Below the pieces are notes generated by a model. That model ran no database searches, was not told the DNA's origin, and saw only the letters and a list, made by a program, of their open reading frames with translations. Below, in pieces: positions 9,801 to 24,800 of a stretch of DNA of 64,000 bases. Position 1 is the first letter of the stretch, and each line of letters begins with the position of its first letter. A program made the position numbers and the translations under genes. The stretch covers positions 6,355,001 through 6,419,000 of the forward strand of contig NC_088186.1 of the NCBI RefSeq assembly GCF_028769735.1, given 5' to 3'. The stretch is from Zonotrichia leucophrys gambelii. Lineage: Eukaryota; Chordata; Aves; Passeriformes; Passerellidae.

Positions 9801-12800
9801 CTCACATTTTACATGTTTTCTTTCATTAAGTAATTGCTTATAAATTGTCTGTGTGCTCTAACATTCATCCAAGAAACTGAACATCAGAGATGGCATTTGT
9901 TTCACTCCTTGGTTTATGATTGCATAGTCTGTTGCATTTGCTTTTTGAAAATATTACCCTTAAGCACTTTGGTTTATCTCTGTTGCCACTGAAATACATG
10001 TAACAAGAGTTGTGAAATGCTGAATTCTTTTGAAATTATTTTTTCCTTTTGACTCAGAAATATATTGAATGTAGGGAGACTAATTAGAAGTTCAGCTGGT
10101 GCAACTTCAAAGTGTTTTTGTCACTTGGACTTTTTATGAATGAGCAGGGACTGCTGGGAATGATTTACTGACAGGTTCCTTCAGGGTGTGGGAGTGAGCC
10201 ACAAAATTTATGTAGGATTTTCAATTGCTCACATGATTTTCACTTTTGTGAATAATGACAAGGCAGCTTTCTGGGCAGGGATTATTAAACTGAACAGTTA
10301 TTTGCAGATGCAGGTTCTGAGTGCAGTTACGGAAAGTAATCTTGGGTTTCACAAGGCGAATATTTTGGAAATTGTATTGCTAATAATTTTTACAAATAGC
10401 ACTGTAGTGTTCTGGAAAAGCCTACATAAATATTTTATTAGTAGCTCTGTAACATATTAGATTTCCATTTGCTGAAAGCATCTGGCAGGGGACATAAGAC
10501 TTATTTGAATGAATGTTTTATGCTTCATCTCTTAAAAAAATTTAGAGGGAGACTCCTTTCTTTAATGAAACCATCAAATAAGTTACTGCTTCTACAAGGA
10601 AGGTTAAAAGTGATAAGCAATTTTTCCCCAAAGAATTGCACTCTGAATTATGGCATGGGATAAAGGTTTTACTGGTGTTCAATTGGGCTCACTTGTGTGC
10701 TTGTGAATAAAGTTACCTGGGTCCTGTTAATGAAACTGCCTTCCCAGGCTTTTGCTTAGAAAATATTTCTGTTTCAACATGAAAACTGTATTGTATCTTG
10801 TTCAAGTTCTATCATTTAGAAGAATTACTTAATGTTGTTAGATTCAGAAATCTCTCCTGAATTCTCATTGTGTCAAGTCAGTCAGTATTTTGATGCTTTA
10901 GGGAATAGTTCAAAGGGCACAAGGCTATTATATATTTAATTAGCACCTTCACAATTGGACATGTGTGTGTCACCCACATGCATGTATGAGTTTAACTGTC
11001 TTGAGGGGATGGAATTCTGGTCTTGCACTGGTAAAAGCAGAACTATTGGAGGTTAGGATTTTGCCTTTTTTTCCCTTTTTCTCATTATCTTTCTTCTTTC
11101 ACAGCAAATCACTGATCTGAAAAAAGAAAACTTCAACCTGAAACTTCGTATTTATTTTCTGGAGGAGCGAATGCAGCAGAAGTTTGATGGTCCCACTGAA
11201 GAAATCTACAAAATTGTAGGCATTTAGAACCATTTCCTGGAACTGTGTCTCTTTGTTTGATTTTGTCTGTTTCACTTGACTTTTAAGTCTTTTTTTGTTA
11301 TTGAAAATTTTGGTGTGATTATTTTATTCTGGCCTTATCCTTTTCAGTAATAAATTAAAGTGACCTAAAGAGGAGCTTTCCTCAGGTCTCTTTTCCATAA
11401 TGGAATGGAAACTTGAGTGTCTCTTGATGCATATTTCAGTAGTTAAGAACATGAATTGATGTTTGGGTAGATCACAGTGGCAGCTGAATATTGCTGCCTG
11501 GTCTTCTCCACTGGTGATTTTTTTGTAATTGCTGATGTGTTGGAATAGTGTTTGTCAGCTTCCTGGCCAAGGAGTTCTTTGTACAATTACCTCATGAGAG
11601 GTTTCCTCAAGCTATAAAAAAATCTAAAATTACTAAAAACCTCTGTAGTTGATAAAATCAGGTTTGAAAAAAAAATAAATCTTGGAGCTTAAAGAAAAAT
11701 AGGCTTGGAAACCCTAGAAATTCCCCAACTGAAGTGCAGTACTCCCTAATAGAGCAGTTAAATGTGTGTGCAAGGATTTGTATTGCTTGAGTGCAATGGT
11801 CCTTAATGCTACTGATATTTTCTGGAATGCTTGAACCTTGCAAAATATGTCTTTTAACAGCTAAATGTCTATTCTTATCCCAATGATACTTTATATTTGC
11901 TGGTCCAAGCAAAAAGTAATCTACACACTAACTTTTGGGATGGGTGATCTTCCAGTTCTTTGCAGACATTTTCATTCTTTTGTCACAGAACATTGAGCTG
12001 AAAGTTGAGATAGAAAGTCTGAAGCGTGAGCTGCGGGAGAGGGAGAAGCTGCTCATCAAGGCCTAGTAAGCACCAGTTTATTTCCTGATATCCATTACTT
12101 AGGATTTGTTTCTATGTGATTCTGTGTGTTTTGTGCTTTAGGAATTGGAGGATCTTAAAGACACTTAGAAATTTCTGGTTTAAAACTAATCCAGGCTGGC
12201 AGCTGTTGATTGCCCCATAAGCTTCAATTGCAATGGAATTTTCTTTGTTTTCCTGGAGCAGATGAATTTTGTTTGATCTCTCCAGGTTGCTCAGAGGGTG
12301 TTGCTGTGCTTTGAAGGGAACCTTGCACAAGGTCATGCTAGAAAGGGAAGTTGATGTGGCAGTCATGAACAAGTGCTCATCTACTGTTGAGTAAGGAGAC
12401 ACTACCTGTTCTATTCTCACAAGGTGTTAACAAATACTGAAAATGCAGATGGAGAGATCTCAGCAGCTCCATATCTTCAGTTTATCCCAGTGCTGCTTCC
12501 TGTAGAAAACACAGCTCTGCTGAAGCTCTATAGTGTATTTGGAAGCTTTAGAAGTAGAAAGGAAATATTTCACTTTTTCATCATACGTCTAAAATGCTTC
12601 TTTATCCACTGTGCCAAGGCTTTTATGTGGAACTCACAGACAGCACCCAAATTGCTGCATGGTCTGTAGAAGTTTGTATTGAACCTTAGAGTGATAAGCA
12701 GGTGCAGAGAAGGTGGAAGATGCTTGAGCATAATCCATCAGCCTCTGGGACCTGAAATGTTTTCCCTGTTGATATGCACTGGGATTTATGTGTGTGCTAT

Positions 12801-15800
12801 TTCTCTCAGTAAGGCAGTTGAAAGCTTGGCCCAGGGTGGTGATGCTGAAGTGCAGCATGGAAAAGAGGCACAGAAGAAGATGCAGGAGATGGAGGAAATG
12901 CTGACTGGCAGAATAAACCTTCTGGAAGAGGTGAGTGACCACAGCTGAAGGAATAATAAGGAATCACTGCTGTCTTTGTACTGTTATCTGAGATTTGATA
13001 CTGTGGTCAGCATATATTTTCATAATGTCTTTTTTTATTCCTCACTGTCTGTGCTTGAGCCAGTTTATTCCTGTATTTATTGTTGAGTTCTGGTTACTTT
13101 ACAGGGGAACTGTAGTGTAAAGGGAAGGGACCCACAAGGATGATTGAAGTCCATTTGAGTGAGTTCCTTCAAGGAGAGGGAAAGAGGAATTTGCATGACC
13201 TCTTATTCACTTTAGTGTAACTGGGATTTCTGAAATCATTCTTTGTGCTGTTGAATTGGTAGAGAAGTTCTTAAATTGCTTCCTCTGTCCCAGATCAGGC
13301 AGTCAGGCTGGTGTTTTCCACATCTGATAGGCTGAAGAGCAGATTTTCTATCTCATGGTGATGGGATATTTTCTGTAGCCCAAAGGTAGTGTTGCCCTCT
13401 GACATTAATTTTATTCTGCTTATGAATTCAAACACTGCAGTGTGGTTTTAGTCACAAGTTTACACAGCACCATGTAATTATATAAATCTAGGGAGTGCTA
13501 ACAAAGATTAATTTCCTTTAGAGTTCTGGATTGACAGGTGAATGTTGGCAAAACAGCTTTTCAGGAGAGGGGTTGAGTGGGGAAGTTCAGGGGTGAAGGA
13601 GCTTTTCCTCTTCCTCCCCCAAAAAGATGCTTTTTAGTTTAGATGTGAAGGCAAGGGGGGAATGGCTTGTTAGGCTACAAGGAGGCTTTTATTTCATAGG
13701 AAACTAAATTGGGTGAGCACAGCAGGAAGCTTGCAGTGTAAAAATGAAGATCTGAATCAAATTTGATGTAGTATGTGGCAACTTCTTATGTATGTCTTTT
13801 TTTTGGTGTTCTCCATCTCTCAGTTGGGTCACCCAGAGGAAGTTGACTGAAATCTCTGGTTGTTATCTCCATTTCCTTTGCTGTTCAAGAGAAAAATGTC
13901 TGGTTCATACTTTATCAATTCCTGCACAATATTATAAATGATGTTGGAGAGAGTTCCAATTAGCTACAGTGAGCTTGGGAATATTAATTTTATTGAACAA
14001 AAAAGCCCTTCTTTAACCTCTTTCATTTAAGTGTAGCTATTTATTATGGTAGTAGGACAGTGGGACAAAACCATTTTATAATTGCTAAATCTAAAACCAT
14101 AGCATAGGGGCACTTTGTTTCTAGTTCTGCTATCAGTTAGGGTATTTTTTATTTCTTTGAAACAAATTTCCCTTTTTTCTGTACTATAGAAAGTGGATTA
14201 ATCTTGAAAATGCAGACACAGAGTTCAGAAGCATTTACAAAGAACTTGAAATACTTGGTAAAAGTTCCTAAATTAAACTTCCTGACATATGTTGGGTAGA
14301 AGAAACTTCTGTATGTGAAAAAATTCATGAACATTTAGTTCTTAGAGGCATCAGGATTGTGTGTTTTAATTTCAGAATCTTAAAGCTGCCCAAGAAGAGG
14401 TGGAAAAAGCCCTTGCAATGACAGAGAAGGAGAAAGCTCTGAGAATTGCTGCTGAGCAGAAACTTGCTTCAATTATCAATGCCCCTGCCAAGGATGTGGA
14501 CAAGGTTACAGAAGCTGAGAAAGACAGGTCAGAAGTGTTGCCAGTAATGTTTCTGACTGCTGGAATTCTTTATTAAAGTGTGAAGAGTCAGCACAGCTTT
14601 GGCTTTGATTGGGTTGGTGCTGCCCTTGGGTACAGGAGAGTTGCTGGCCACCCGTGGAGTGAATGGCAACACAGCAACCAGTTCAGTGCTTTGTGCAGCA
14701 AAGTCACCTTTGAAAGTTCCCTGAAAGTCTGAAAGGGTCAGGATATGTGAAACATAAACTCATAGGTCAGGTTGGTAAATTTAATGGGAAGAGAAACACT
14801 GTTAGAAATACAATCCAGGTGCAAAACACAAGAAATCAGTGATGGCAGATTATGCTGCAAAGTTTTCATGTGTAACACTCAGGTCTGCCAGAAAACATCA
14901 TTATTGTTCTTGGAATACTGGGAGTGTGAAGATGTGTGTTGAGATGACAACAGCACTGACCTGACTTGTTTTTAGTATGGTTTTTTCATTTTTTCTTTTT
15001 TGTTTCTGTGAAATGAGAACCACTTAGTTACAAATTTAGATGAAACTGCTTGAGAGAGACTTGCTGAAGGCACATAAGGATGTGGTGTGTGGGCTAAGAA
15101 GGGAAATAGATTAATAAGGTTTTTGTGTGTGCTGTAAAGGACAAAGTAAGGAAAATATTGAAATTTAACTGTTGATATTTGAAGTGGTATTGGAGGAAAA
15201 TAAGAATGAGCACTTTGCAGATAGCACAATCCTGTTTGCTTATGTTAAAATTAGAGCCCATTTTTAGGTTTGCCAGGGTTATGAAAGTCCTTCCTTAAGT
15301 TCTACAAGTATTGTCTTGAGTCTTCACTTAGGAGAGTTGTCTGCAAGATTCACTGCAATGGCTGGAGAATTGGTGGTAGATGGTGCAAAATTAATACTTA
15401 AAATCTTGTAATTTTAGACTTATAGAGCAACTGAATCTGTCACTGAAAAGTAAAGAAGCTTTAATTCAACACCTTGAGAAGGAAAAGGCTCAGAGTGGAT
15501 CTTCTGATGGGAACTTGCCAGTGGAAAAAATCAGAGAACTTACCATTGCCTTGAGGCTTGAAAAGGATAGTGAGATAGAGGTGAGGACACTGCCTGATGA
15601 ATTATGTGTTGTAAATCTCATGGGGGGTAGGATTTTAAAGGTTTTATGCATGACACTATGTGAGTGACATCAGCTAATTCTTAAAAATATTATTTCCTCC
15701 TCCATTTTCCAGTTCATTACCATTCATGGGTTATGCTTGGCTTGGTGGGCAATATTCATCCTTATTTATCCATTCCCTCAGTGAGAGGTTGTGTTTCCCA

Positions 15801-18800
15801 CTGACTTGATGCCTGTGGAATAGACAGAGTGCAGTTGCTTTACAGAAATATATATTAGAGAAATCCTAGATGTTAATAGATCCCTCACTGGATGACATAA
15901 CTGCTATAAAAGTTCAGAATGTGACTTGAGAATTTGTTCTTGGGAAGTGTCTCTGCTGTTATGGGCTGGAAAAAAAAAGCTGTGGTAAGGGAGGTAGGCA
16001 TAAAAACCTCTCATAAAATAAAGTGCAGGTTTGCCCTTTAGCTTACAAAAGGTACAAGCATCAGTCTCCTATTTCACTTGGCTCATAAATAGGAAGACAG
16101 AGATCCTGAAAGCTGGAATGTAGAAACACGGCCTGAGGCTTGCTGTTTTCTTTTTTTTTTTCCTGTTGGTTATTCAAAGACAAAATTAAAGCTGGCGGAA
16201 TTAAGAAAGTTAATTATGGAGGCTGTCAAGCATCTGAGATTTTTTTCTTCCCTTTTGTTTTGGAACTTAATATTGCTCAGCTCAGTACATAGACACATTT
16301 TTTGTCTGTGTCAAGAAACTTTTATGTTTAGATGGATTAGAGGTAGTAAAAGTTTGCAGTTCTGGGTGAGCTTGCAATTAAATCAATCTATGCCAGGAAA
16401 CCCCCTGGTTTCACAAGAGTGTTTGTGTGTCAAGGTGAAAACAGCATCATCTTTAATCATTTCACAGGAGGTGGACACAGTGCATATGATCATTTGGGGG
16501 CAGTATTGGAGAAAATATTCTGATGAATGCTTTGCACAACTCTGGTTTTATGTATGATTACTTTTCCAAAACAAATAATTCTGTCACCTCCCCAGGGAAA
16601 AGTGCTAATTAAAATCTCTCTTGATAAAAGCATCTTGCTGACAAAGATAAATGTCACATAAAAATGCACCTCTATTAACTCAGCAAGTGCTGAGTTCTGT
16701 CTCATGCATGGAAGAACATGTTTTGAGAGTTTTTGTTCTATTTTCTTTTTTTATTTTTTAGTTTGGGCCGGTTTATTTCATGCCCAGGGTTTTTAAGCTC
16801 ATTTTGCTTCACTTTAATGCTTAATGAGTGTATTTGTGTTGAGAATGAATGAAAGTGGCCATAACAACTGTTTTGTTCTTACAGGCTCTTAGAATTGAGT
16901 TTCAAAATGAGAGAAATTCCTTTGAAAAAAAAATTCAGGTAAGTTCCAGTTTTGCTCTTGTTTCCTTGACCCCTTTCAGTGTGTTGGGCTCCCCCTGTTA
17001 TCCTTTCATAGGCAGAGGCCCTGACTCCAGGGGAAGCAGAGCAGGTCCTCTGCTAAATTCTCTTTTATGTGGGGTGACAGGAGAACCCCTCCTGTTTTTG
17101 AAGCAATTTTCAGTAAAGCTGATACACACACTCATCAAATATTGAAGCTGATGCTCCCTTCTTATACAAAATTCCAGGCACTTCTTTAAGATGCTGCCTC
17201 TCATTTTGGGAACTGTATTTTATGTTGATAATCTGAGTAATAAACTCCAAGAACTCTGAGAGAGTGTACTTGTTAATGTGCAGTTACAGTATCTCTTAGT
17301 GGGAAGTTAATGCAACTTTCACATAATCTAATTTAGTCCCTGCAAGAAGAGCTGCAAGAGAGAGAAAATGAGCTTGCTGTCGAAAGGAAGAATGGTTTGA
17401 AAAGGGATAAAACTATCCAAGGACTAACTGTTGCCTTAAAAGCAAAGGAAAAAGAGGTGAGGGTCATTATGAACTTGCTGGTTTGTTGAAGTACCATGGA
17501 GAAGGGGGTGCTGTGTGTGTGTGGCAGGTCTGATCTCACTGGCACCATGAGGAGGCTTTGAGTGGGTCCCTGTCACTGCTGTCACCTCTCCAAGCAGTTC
17601 TGCTTGTCTGCAGTTTGGGCTCTTGGACTGAAGGAGAGAGGAGAAAGTATCAGTTAAGTATCTTCCTCCCTTAAGAGCCTGGAAGAAAAATGTTTTCAGC
17701 TGCATACTGATTTTTATCAGCTCTGAGCACCACTTAGAAGATCCGAGGGGTATTTTATGTTGTTGAGTAAGTGGAGCTGTCAAAGGCAGCTAAAATGAGA
17801 GAGGTCAACATCAGCTGAAATTCAGATTGTGTGCAAGAGTGGGAAATACTTCACTTGAGTGATAGGCAGTCTAGTGAGTGTATAAGAGCAAGAATTTCTT
17901 TATATAAGATTTACTATGATGTATTTGGTGTTCCTGTAAGTGTTTTGTGTAGTTGGATGAATGTTTAATGAGATGGGGTAGAAATTACTGCATTGCCATC
18001 CCTTGGAAATAACTTTTCCTACATAATATTCATTTCACTTTATTTAAAGAATGAGGAGCTGGCTTCTGAAATTGAAGAGTTAAATGCTTCATTGGCTAAG
18101 GCAAGAGAGGCAACTCACAAGGCACATGTCCAAAAATTCAAGGTAAGAACAAGCAATTTGTTGTGACTTCCCCCATTCCTGCTCCTCCCTTCTCTGTAAT
18201 TCCACACAGCAGGCAGTGCTTGCTATCTTTGAAAGCAGAGGAATGGAAATCAGTTTAAAATGTTGTTTTAAATTTTTAATGTTTATTACTTTGAAAAAAA
18301 AATCCTAAGTAAAATTATTTGAACAATAGAATGTTAAAATAACTTATCTTCTTTCTCCTTCTGTTTTTTGAATCTAAACCAACTTTAAGGAAGAAACATG
18401 CAATATCAGAATAAGTTAAAAATAAAGACACAAATATCTGGGGAGCTGAAATTATCTTGAGGCTTTTTTTCCCCAAAAGTAGAGTGCCAGTACAGGCTTC
18501 CTATTAGAGTTGAACTGGATGTGAGACACCTGCTTGGATTTATTTACACAATAACCGTGAAACCACTATTTATAAAATACTGGAATGTTATTTGTGAAAA
18601 TGTGAATTAGTAATGCTTTTTTGTGTGTGTGTGTGAAGGAGAAAAGGGACTTGATTTTTTTTTATTTAAAAAGTTCTGAGTTTAAGAAGTGTGCAACTGA
18701 TCCCTGCTGCCCACAGAGCCCACAGTGCAGAGTGAGTCCTGCTCCTCATCACTCTGCTCCTTAGCTCCAGCCCTGAGCCGAAGGCAGCTCTCTGTGAGTA

Positions 18801-21800
18801 AAAGGAGCTGCAGAGCCCTCTGCTCCTGTCACCTCTGCTCTGCTCCAGGGCCACTTGTAGCAGTGTGGTGGAGCACAAAATAGATCTGTGCCAAGGGGAA
18901 GGGTGCAGTCACCATCCCCAAAATGTGCAGCTGTGGCACTTGGGGATGTGGGTTGGTGGTGAGCACGATGCTGGTGCTGGGCTGGCAGCTGGACTCCATC
19001 CTAAAGGTCTTTTCCACCCTTAATTCTTAAGGTTGGCAGCTGGACTCCATCTTACAGGTCTTTTCCAACCTTAATTCTGTGATTCCATGAAAGAATCAGT
19101 AACTTCCTGCCCTAGTCCAGATTGAAACTGGACTCTACTCCAGAAATAGTTGGATGTAATTAAAGCTCTGTGAATCAATAATGCTGCCATGACCTTGTTT
19201 ACACTGTGGGCTCCTTTGCATGTCAACCTTTGTCTCATTCTTTGGCACCTCAGACTTCCTCAGCCTGCACTGGCTGTCATGGAAAGTTTTGTTACATCAC
19301 TAGAGGAAGTTTTTAGTGTTACACTTTCTTGTTTTGTCATTTCACTGTTGCTTTGCACCCCAATTCTGATACACTGGGAAGAGGAGCAGGGCTGTGGGAT
19401 ATAATGGTGGTAAAGACTCCCAGGCTTCACAAGCATCTTTCTGGAGGCTGAATGCTGTGTGTGTTTCAGGGAGCTGCAGATTACCAGGCTCTGCTGATGG
19501 AGAAGGAGACGCTGCTGGCAGAGCTGCGCTCGGAGAACCTCAGCAAGGACGCTGAGAACCGCCGGCTGCAGAGAATCATCAGAGTCACTGGGCAGGAGCT
19601 GAGTGATCTCAATTTGGAAAGAGAGAAAATGGAGAAGGAGCTGGATGAAGCACAGCTGCAGAAGAGCAGAAGTGACAAAACCATTAATGTTATTATCACG
19701 TTTTTGCTTTATTTCTTAGTCTAGAAATCATTCAGTGCTTTAGCAGGTCCTTTTCTAACAAAATTGGGTTTTTAATTTAAATAAGTTCTGGGAAGGAAAT
19801 GCCTGACACTGCCTAATGCTGTGTGTGAAGATTGAGGAAAATTTTGGCACATAATCTGCACAGAATAATATTTTAAATATAATTTTGATAGTTAGGTCCT
19901 AGGAAAAAAAATCATTAACCTTTAAAAATGGTAGATGGTTACTGTTGATCCAGTTTTTCTGGTGGGAGAATCTGAACATCAGGATGATGTATGTTTACAT
20001 TTCTGCCATATTTTTCTTGTTGCATGTCTATAGATTATCTTAAATTTCACTTCTTAAACTTTGTTCTAATTGTGACCTGGAGCCAAACATCAGCCTGCTC
20101 TCTGCTCTCCTAGCAGGGTCACTGTGAAGGCTGTGTATTAAATAACTTCTGCTTGTAAAAGACCCAAAGCACAGGATTAATTGATCACAGTTTCACATAA
20201 AAATGAGGTGCTGTTCATTAATTCTGCTGCTTGATATTCTCTTGAGGGTTTTTACCTTGCTGTGGGCATTCAGATGAGCTCTCCTGCTCCCAGCACTCAC
20301 AGCTGATGCAACAAATGAATGACCAAGTTTCTCCTTTTCTTCATTTGGAAAAAGGATGCACCTTCTGCTGAGGCTTTGACACAAACCACTTCTCACCTGA
20401 ATGCTTTGTCATGTGGATTTTGTTAAAGTCTTCTCACCATTGCTTCCAGGAGGGCAGCATTTGCATAATGAGCAGAGTCCTGCTTGCATCCACAGTCTGA
20501 TCCTCCTCAGTTAGGGATTAGTCTCCTGCTATATTAAATTACATAAAAGATTTAATGAGCCTGTCTTTATTCACTAGATGTTTTGGTTCCATTATTAAAT
20601 AAGGACCTTAATAAAGCAGGGAGATGTGGAAATTGCTGCTCCTGCACTATTCCTTAAAACCAGCAGAGGGGTCTCTTTACCTGCAAATAAATGAAGTTCT
20701 TCTCCCCCCTCCTACTCCCAATTTAAAGCATTTTTGTTTGATTGTCAACTGTGGTTTGGCTGCCATCACAAAATCTCTATCTTTGGTGTGCTTTGAGATT
20801 TCTTTGGGGTGTTGAGGTTAAGGAGAGTGAGAACAGATCGCTGCTGTCAGTGAAACAGCCACAAAGAACATTTATTGATTTGAAGTATTTTATATTTAAC
20901 TGTCTTCTCTATTCAGATTTTTTTTTTTTTCATCTCTCAGGGCAGCTAGAATATAACTGTACAGGAAAGACAGGAAAAATAGGACTGAGGAGGGAGTTGC
21001 TAGGGGATTTGAAGTTAGCTGGATTACAGAAGCCCTGTTTGACTCCATTATGTCCAAGTTTTTCATGTAAATGATGAGCTCCTCGGGGAAAAGCATTCCT
21101 GCCAAAAGATGAGCAGTCTTATAAAAATTATATCCCTAACCTATTTCCTACTCCTTGCAGAACAGCTGCTTCAATTTCAGAGCTGCAAGTACATTGGATA
21201 GAACCACATTGCCTGTGAAGTGTTGCCCATTAAGTAGTAGATATGTGGGAGTTAAACAATATGCTGTGAGATTTTGCTCTTTGACAAATAGGAGGCTGCT
21301 TCGGTGATCTGCTGCAAACTTTTTATGAGACAGCCTTAAAAACTCAGTTCTATTTATGCTCCAAGATGCCTATTCATCAGTGTTTCTATTTTGTTGGAAT
21401 AAAGTTAGCAAAAAAAGTGTATAAACTGTAGAAAATGCCCTCAATCTCTGTAATGAACTGCTGCTCTAGCTCTTCACTCATTCACAGGGAAATTTGCAGT
21501 GACTTTCCATGTACTGTAATTGGGGTAATGCTAAATTTTGCATATATTCATTAAAAATCCCCAAACAGCTCCCCCTAAAATGTATTTCTGGGCCTGCTGT
21601 AAACCCAGTTTGAGTGGACATGAATTGGGCATTACTGTCCTGGAAAGGAAGAAGGTGAAACTAAATCAAATAAGATTGTTACACGTGAGCTGATCATCCA
21701 GATCACAGATTTAGTCCAATTTTAGGAGTTTCCTGTATTAATGGGTTTAGATGTTCTTGAACCATGTTCCTGCCTTAGGGTGGGCAGCTTTAAAAGGCAT

Positions 21801-24800
21801 CTGAAAGAGCTTTTAAAGCTCTTTCTGTTCTGTGCTTTCCAAATAAGCATCACTATCAAGATGCTGTTAAACATCACTTAAAGCTCTTTGGAACAAGAAA
21901 TTTTGGACTTTTATTTTTACACACTATTGGTGAGGAATAAACATCTCATCCTTGATGTGTTCATGGCTGTGATGGTGCTGTGCCTGTAACAGGGCTGGAA
22001 TGCTTCTTCCTTGAGAAGTTTGTTCAAATTTACATGACTAAACACTTCCCATTCTCTCTCCAGGCCTAAATGTAGACAGTTCAAGTGTATTTACTAGATA
22101 TTCATATTTGATCAGTTGGTTGGGGAAATGCATAATAACTCATTAGGCAGAATTTATTATTTAGTCTTCCTAGCTGTAGTTTAGCCTGAGAGGAAGATTT
22201 TGGAGCTTCACAACTTAATTATTCACCAAACTGGTTTTCATCTGACAAGGAGGGGGAGGCATCTGCTCCAGTCTTCTATATTAGAGTGTTTCACATTCAT
22301 TTTTCTTAGTTCAGCTATCATTAATCATAGGGAAGTCTCTTGGGGAAAAGGTTGGCAGAGAGAATTGCAAAGTTTATGCTCTGAGAGCTGTAGGTACTAT
22401 ATTACCCTTGCTAGTCAATGTATAGAAACCAATAGATTTTCTCCCAGACAATTTGAGTGGTCAATGAGTTCAAGCAAGCTGCTACAGTGATGGATAGTTT
22501 GGTGTGTTACACAATTCCAGCTCATGCAAAGAAGGTAATTTTCAGTCTCACCTTTAGCTTGCCTTGGGAAGGATTTAGGGAGTTCTGGGGGCAGAAATAG
22601 GAGAGGCAAAGTTATGTGCAAATTGGAAATTTCACACAGGCTGTTCTGCTTTATCCACAATTACATCCCTTGTCAGTCCAGCTCTGCCCATAAACCTGGC
22701 CATTACTGAGTTCTGCTGTTTTAGGGCAGAAATTTGGTTTCTGCACCTGGCAGGTGCTGTGCACCAGGAGCACTGAGATGAGATAACAGGTTGTTGCAGC
22801 AGCATCTTTCTAACTCTGCATGTCTGTCATCCTCAAGCTGCTTGTGGTTTTCACTAAGAGTCACAGTGTTGGTCACTTGAAGTTGCAGGCCAGCTGAAAA
22901 GTCCCCTGAAGTTTAATTACAGGTAATGTGTCAGTTCAAGCCACTCAGTCACATGATAGCATAAAAATAACATTTAAAAAAGCCAAGGAGTGACCTTTGC
23001 AGCACAGGGAATGTGATAACACTGCTGTTGATCCTTTGCTTCCAATTGCAGTGCTGTGTGGGAACAGGTTTAATGTGACCCACTTGAAGAGTTCCACAAC
23101 TTGGAGCCAAAAGCCTTTGCAATTATCAGAGCTTCCCACTGCAGTTTGTATTTATAGGCAGCAGTTAGGGAAAAACAGGAACATATTGGAGAGTTTGGGT
23201 ATCTAGACAAAACTTGGACCAGTTTCTGCTGTTCTTCAGTTTTCTTAGTCAAGCAAGTGGTTCTTTTGCTCCTGAAAAAAATCAGTTTGTAGAACTGAGG
23301 GTCAGGGTGTAATCATTCTTTGAATAACATTTGAGGGGGTTTTGGGAGCTGTTAGGTGTTTCTTAGCTGAATCCTGGAGATGAAGCTAAAATGAAGAAAG
23401 TAAACCAAAAGGCTTTGTAAATGACATTTTGCATTTAATGTGCAAAATAAACAGAAATAAAACAGTGAAGTAATAAAGTGATGTTAAGGATTTGATGTGA
23501 ACCTGCATGAAGCAAGGTAATTAAGTCAAGGAAAGGACATAAAACAGTTTGTAAAGAGGCTACAATTAAAATGTCACTAGTGCTATTTCTTTGGACTTAG
23601 AATAAGAAACAACTATTAAATTTTAAATCCCAGTGGAGGTAAAAATAAAGTTTATAAGTGACTACCATATGTGCAAACTATTTAAAGGGCTCATGCTACT
23701 TCACAAATGGGCCCTTTTGGGGAATAAATAGCAAACATTTATTTGAAGATGTAGGCTGTGTTACCTGGTTCTTTGGGTCTGAACAGAAGTTTAGATAGTA
23801 TAAAGTCTCCTGCAAGTTTTAATTGTTTAATTTTAGGTAACAGCTCCTGTGTTACAAGTTTCTACCTCTCTTTCTTCCACACAATGTGTGCAGTAGAGGA
23901 AAAGTTTATTAAATGAGATTGGTGTCTCCTTCAGCTGACAGTGTTGAAACTCCCCAGCCAACCAGCAAAAATGTTGGAAGTGACACAAAACAGTGGTGGT
24001 GGGAGAGAAAGTGGAAGGACAGAGAAGCCAAGTTGGAAATTTTCTTACTGCCTTGTGCTCTTGAATATTTTCCACTCTATCTGTGAGCTGGCTATAAATC
24101 CATGCTAATAATCTCATATATTCACATAGATGCAGTGATTGTCCTGGAATGTCAGGAACAGGAATTGTTTGATGTTATTTCTTGGGAGCCAAGGCTTTGT
24201 CAGGTGGCCAGACTTTGGAGCCATGGAGAGCTGTGATTCAGTGGAGTGGACAGATCTTGGGGTGCAGAGGAAACTGGGTTGTGCTTGGTACAGCAGGTGT
24301 GCTCTCATTGCAGCATTTCATGTTGGTCCTAACAGATCTCAGAGTCCTTGGGACTTGCTGCTGTGTAGAAGCTGTTGAAAGAGATTTTTCCTGTGGTTTA
24401 GAAGCAGAATATCCACATTTCTGTGCTGGGAAGCTAAGATGTAGAACTAATACAGCTAATCTTGGAGCTGCAGGAAGTAATTAGCAGAGCCAGAGTCAAG
24501 ATCAAGTTCTGTTCATCCCTTCTGATCATGAGCTTGACCTGGTTGGTCATTTGAAGTTTGTGTTCTTGTCAAAAGAAAAAAGTTTTAACATTCCTGACCT
24601 TTTGTTTGATGCCAGAGTAACCAGTGTGCAACAATTTTCATGGTGTGATGAGAAAAAAGGCAAATGACAAACTGAATCACCTGTAAGCAATTTTCTCCTA
24701 TTTCTAGCCAGAGAGTAAATTGACTCAGAAATGAATGTTCATTCTGACAACATCTATGTGCATAATATTCCCAACAGCCTTGCAGAACAGCCATTTTGTA

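Noticed and set aside
12061..12067. Apparent TAG stop at the end of exon 5
   Set aside because: The donor GTAAGC begins inside it; after splicing the codon is TAT and the frame continues as YKAVESL.
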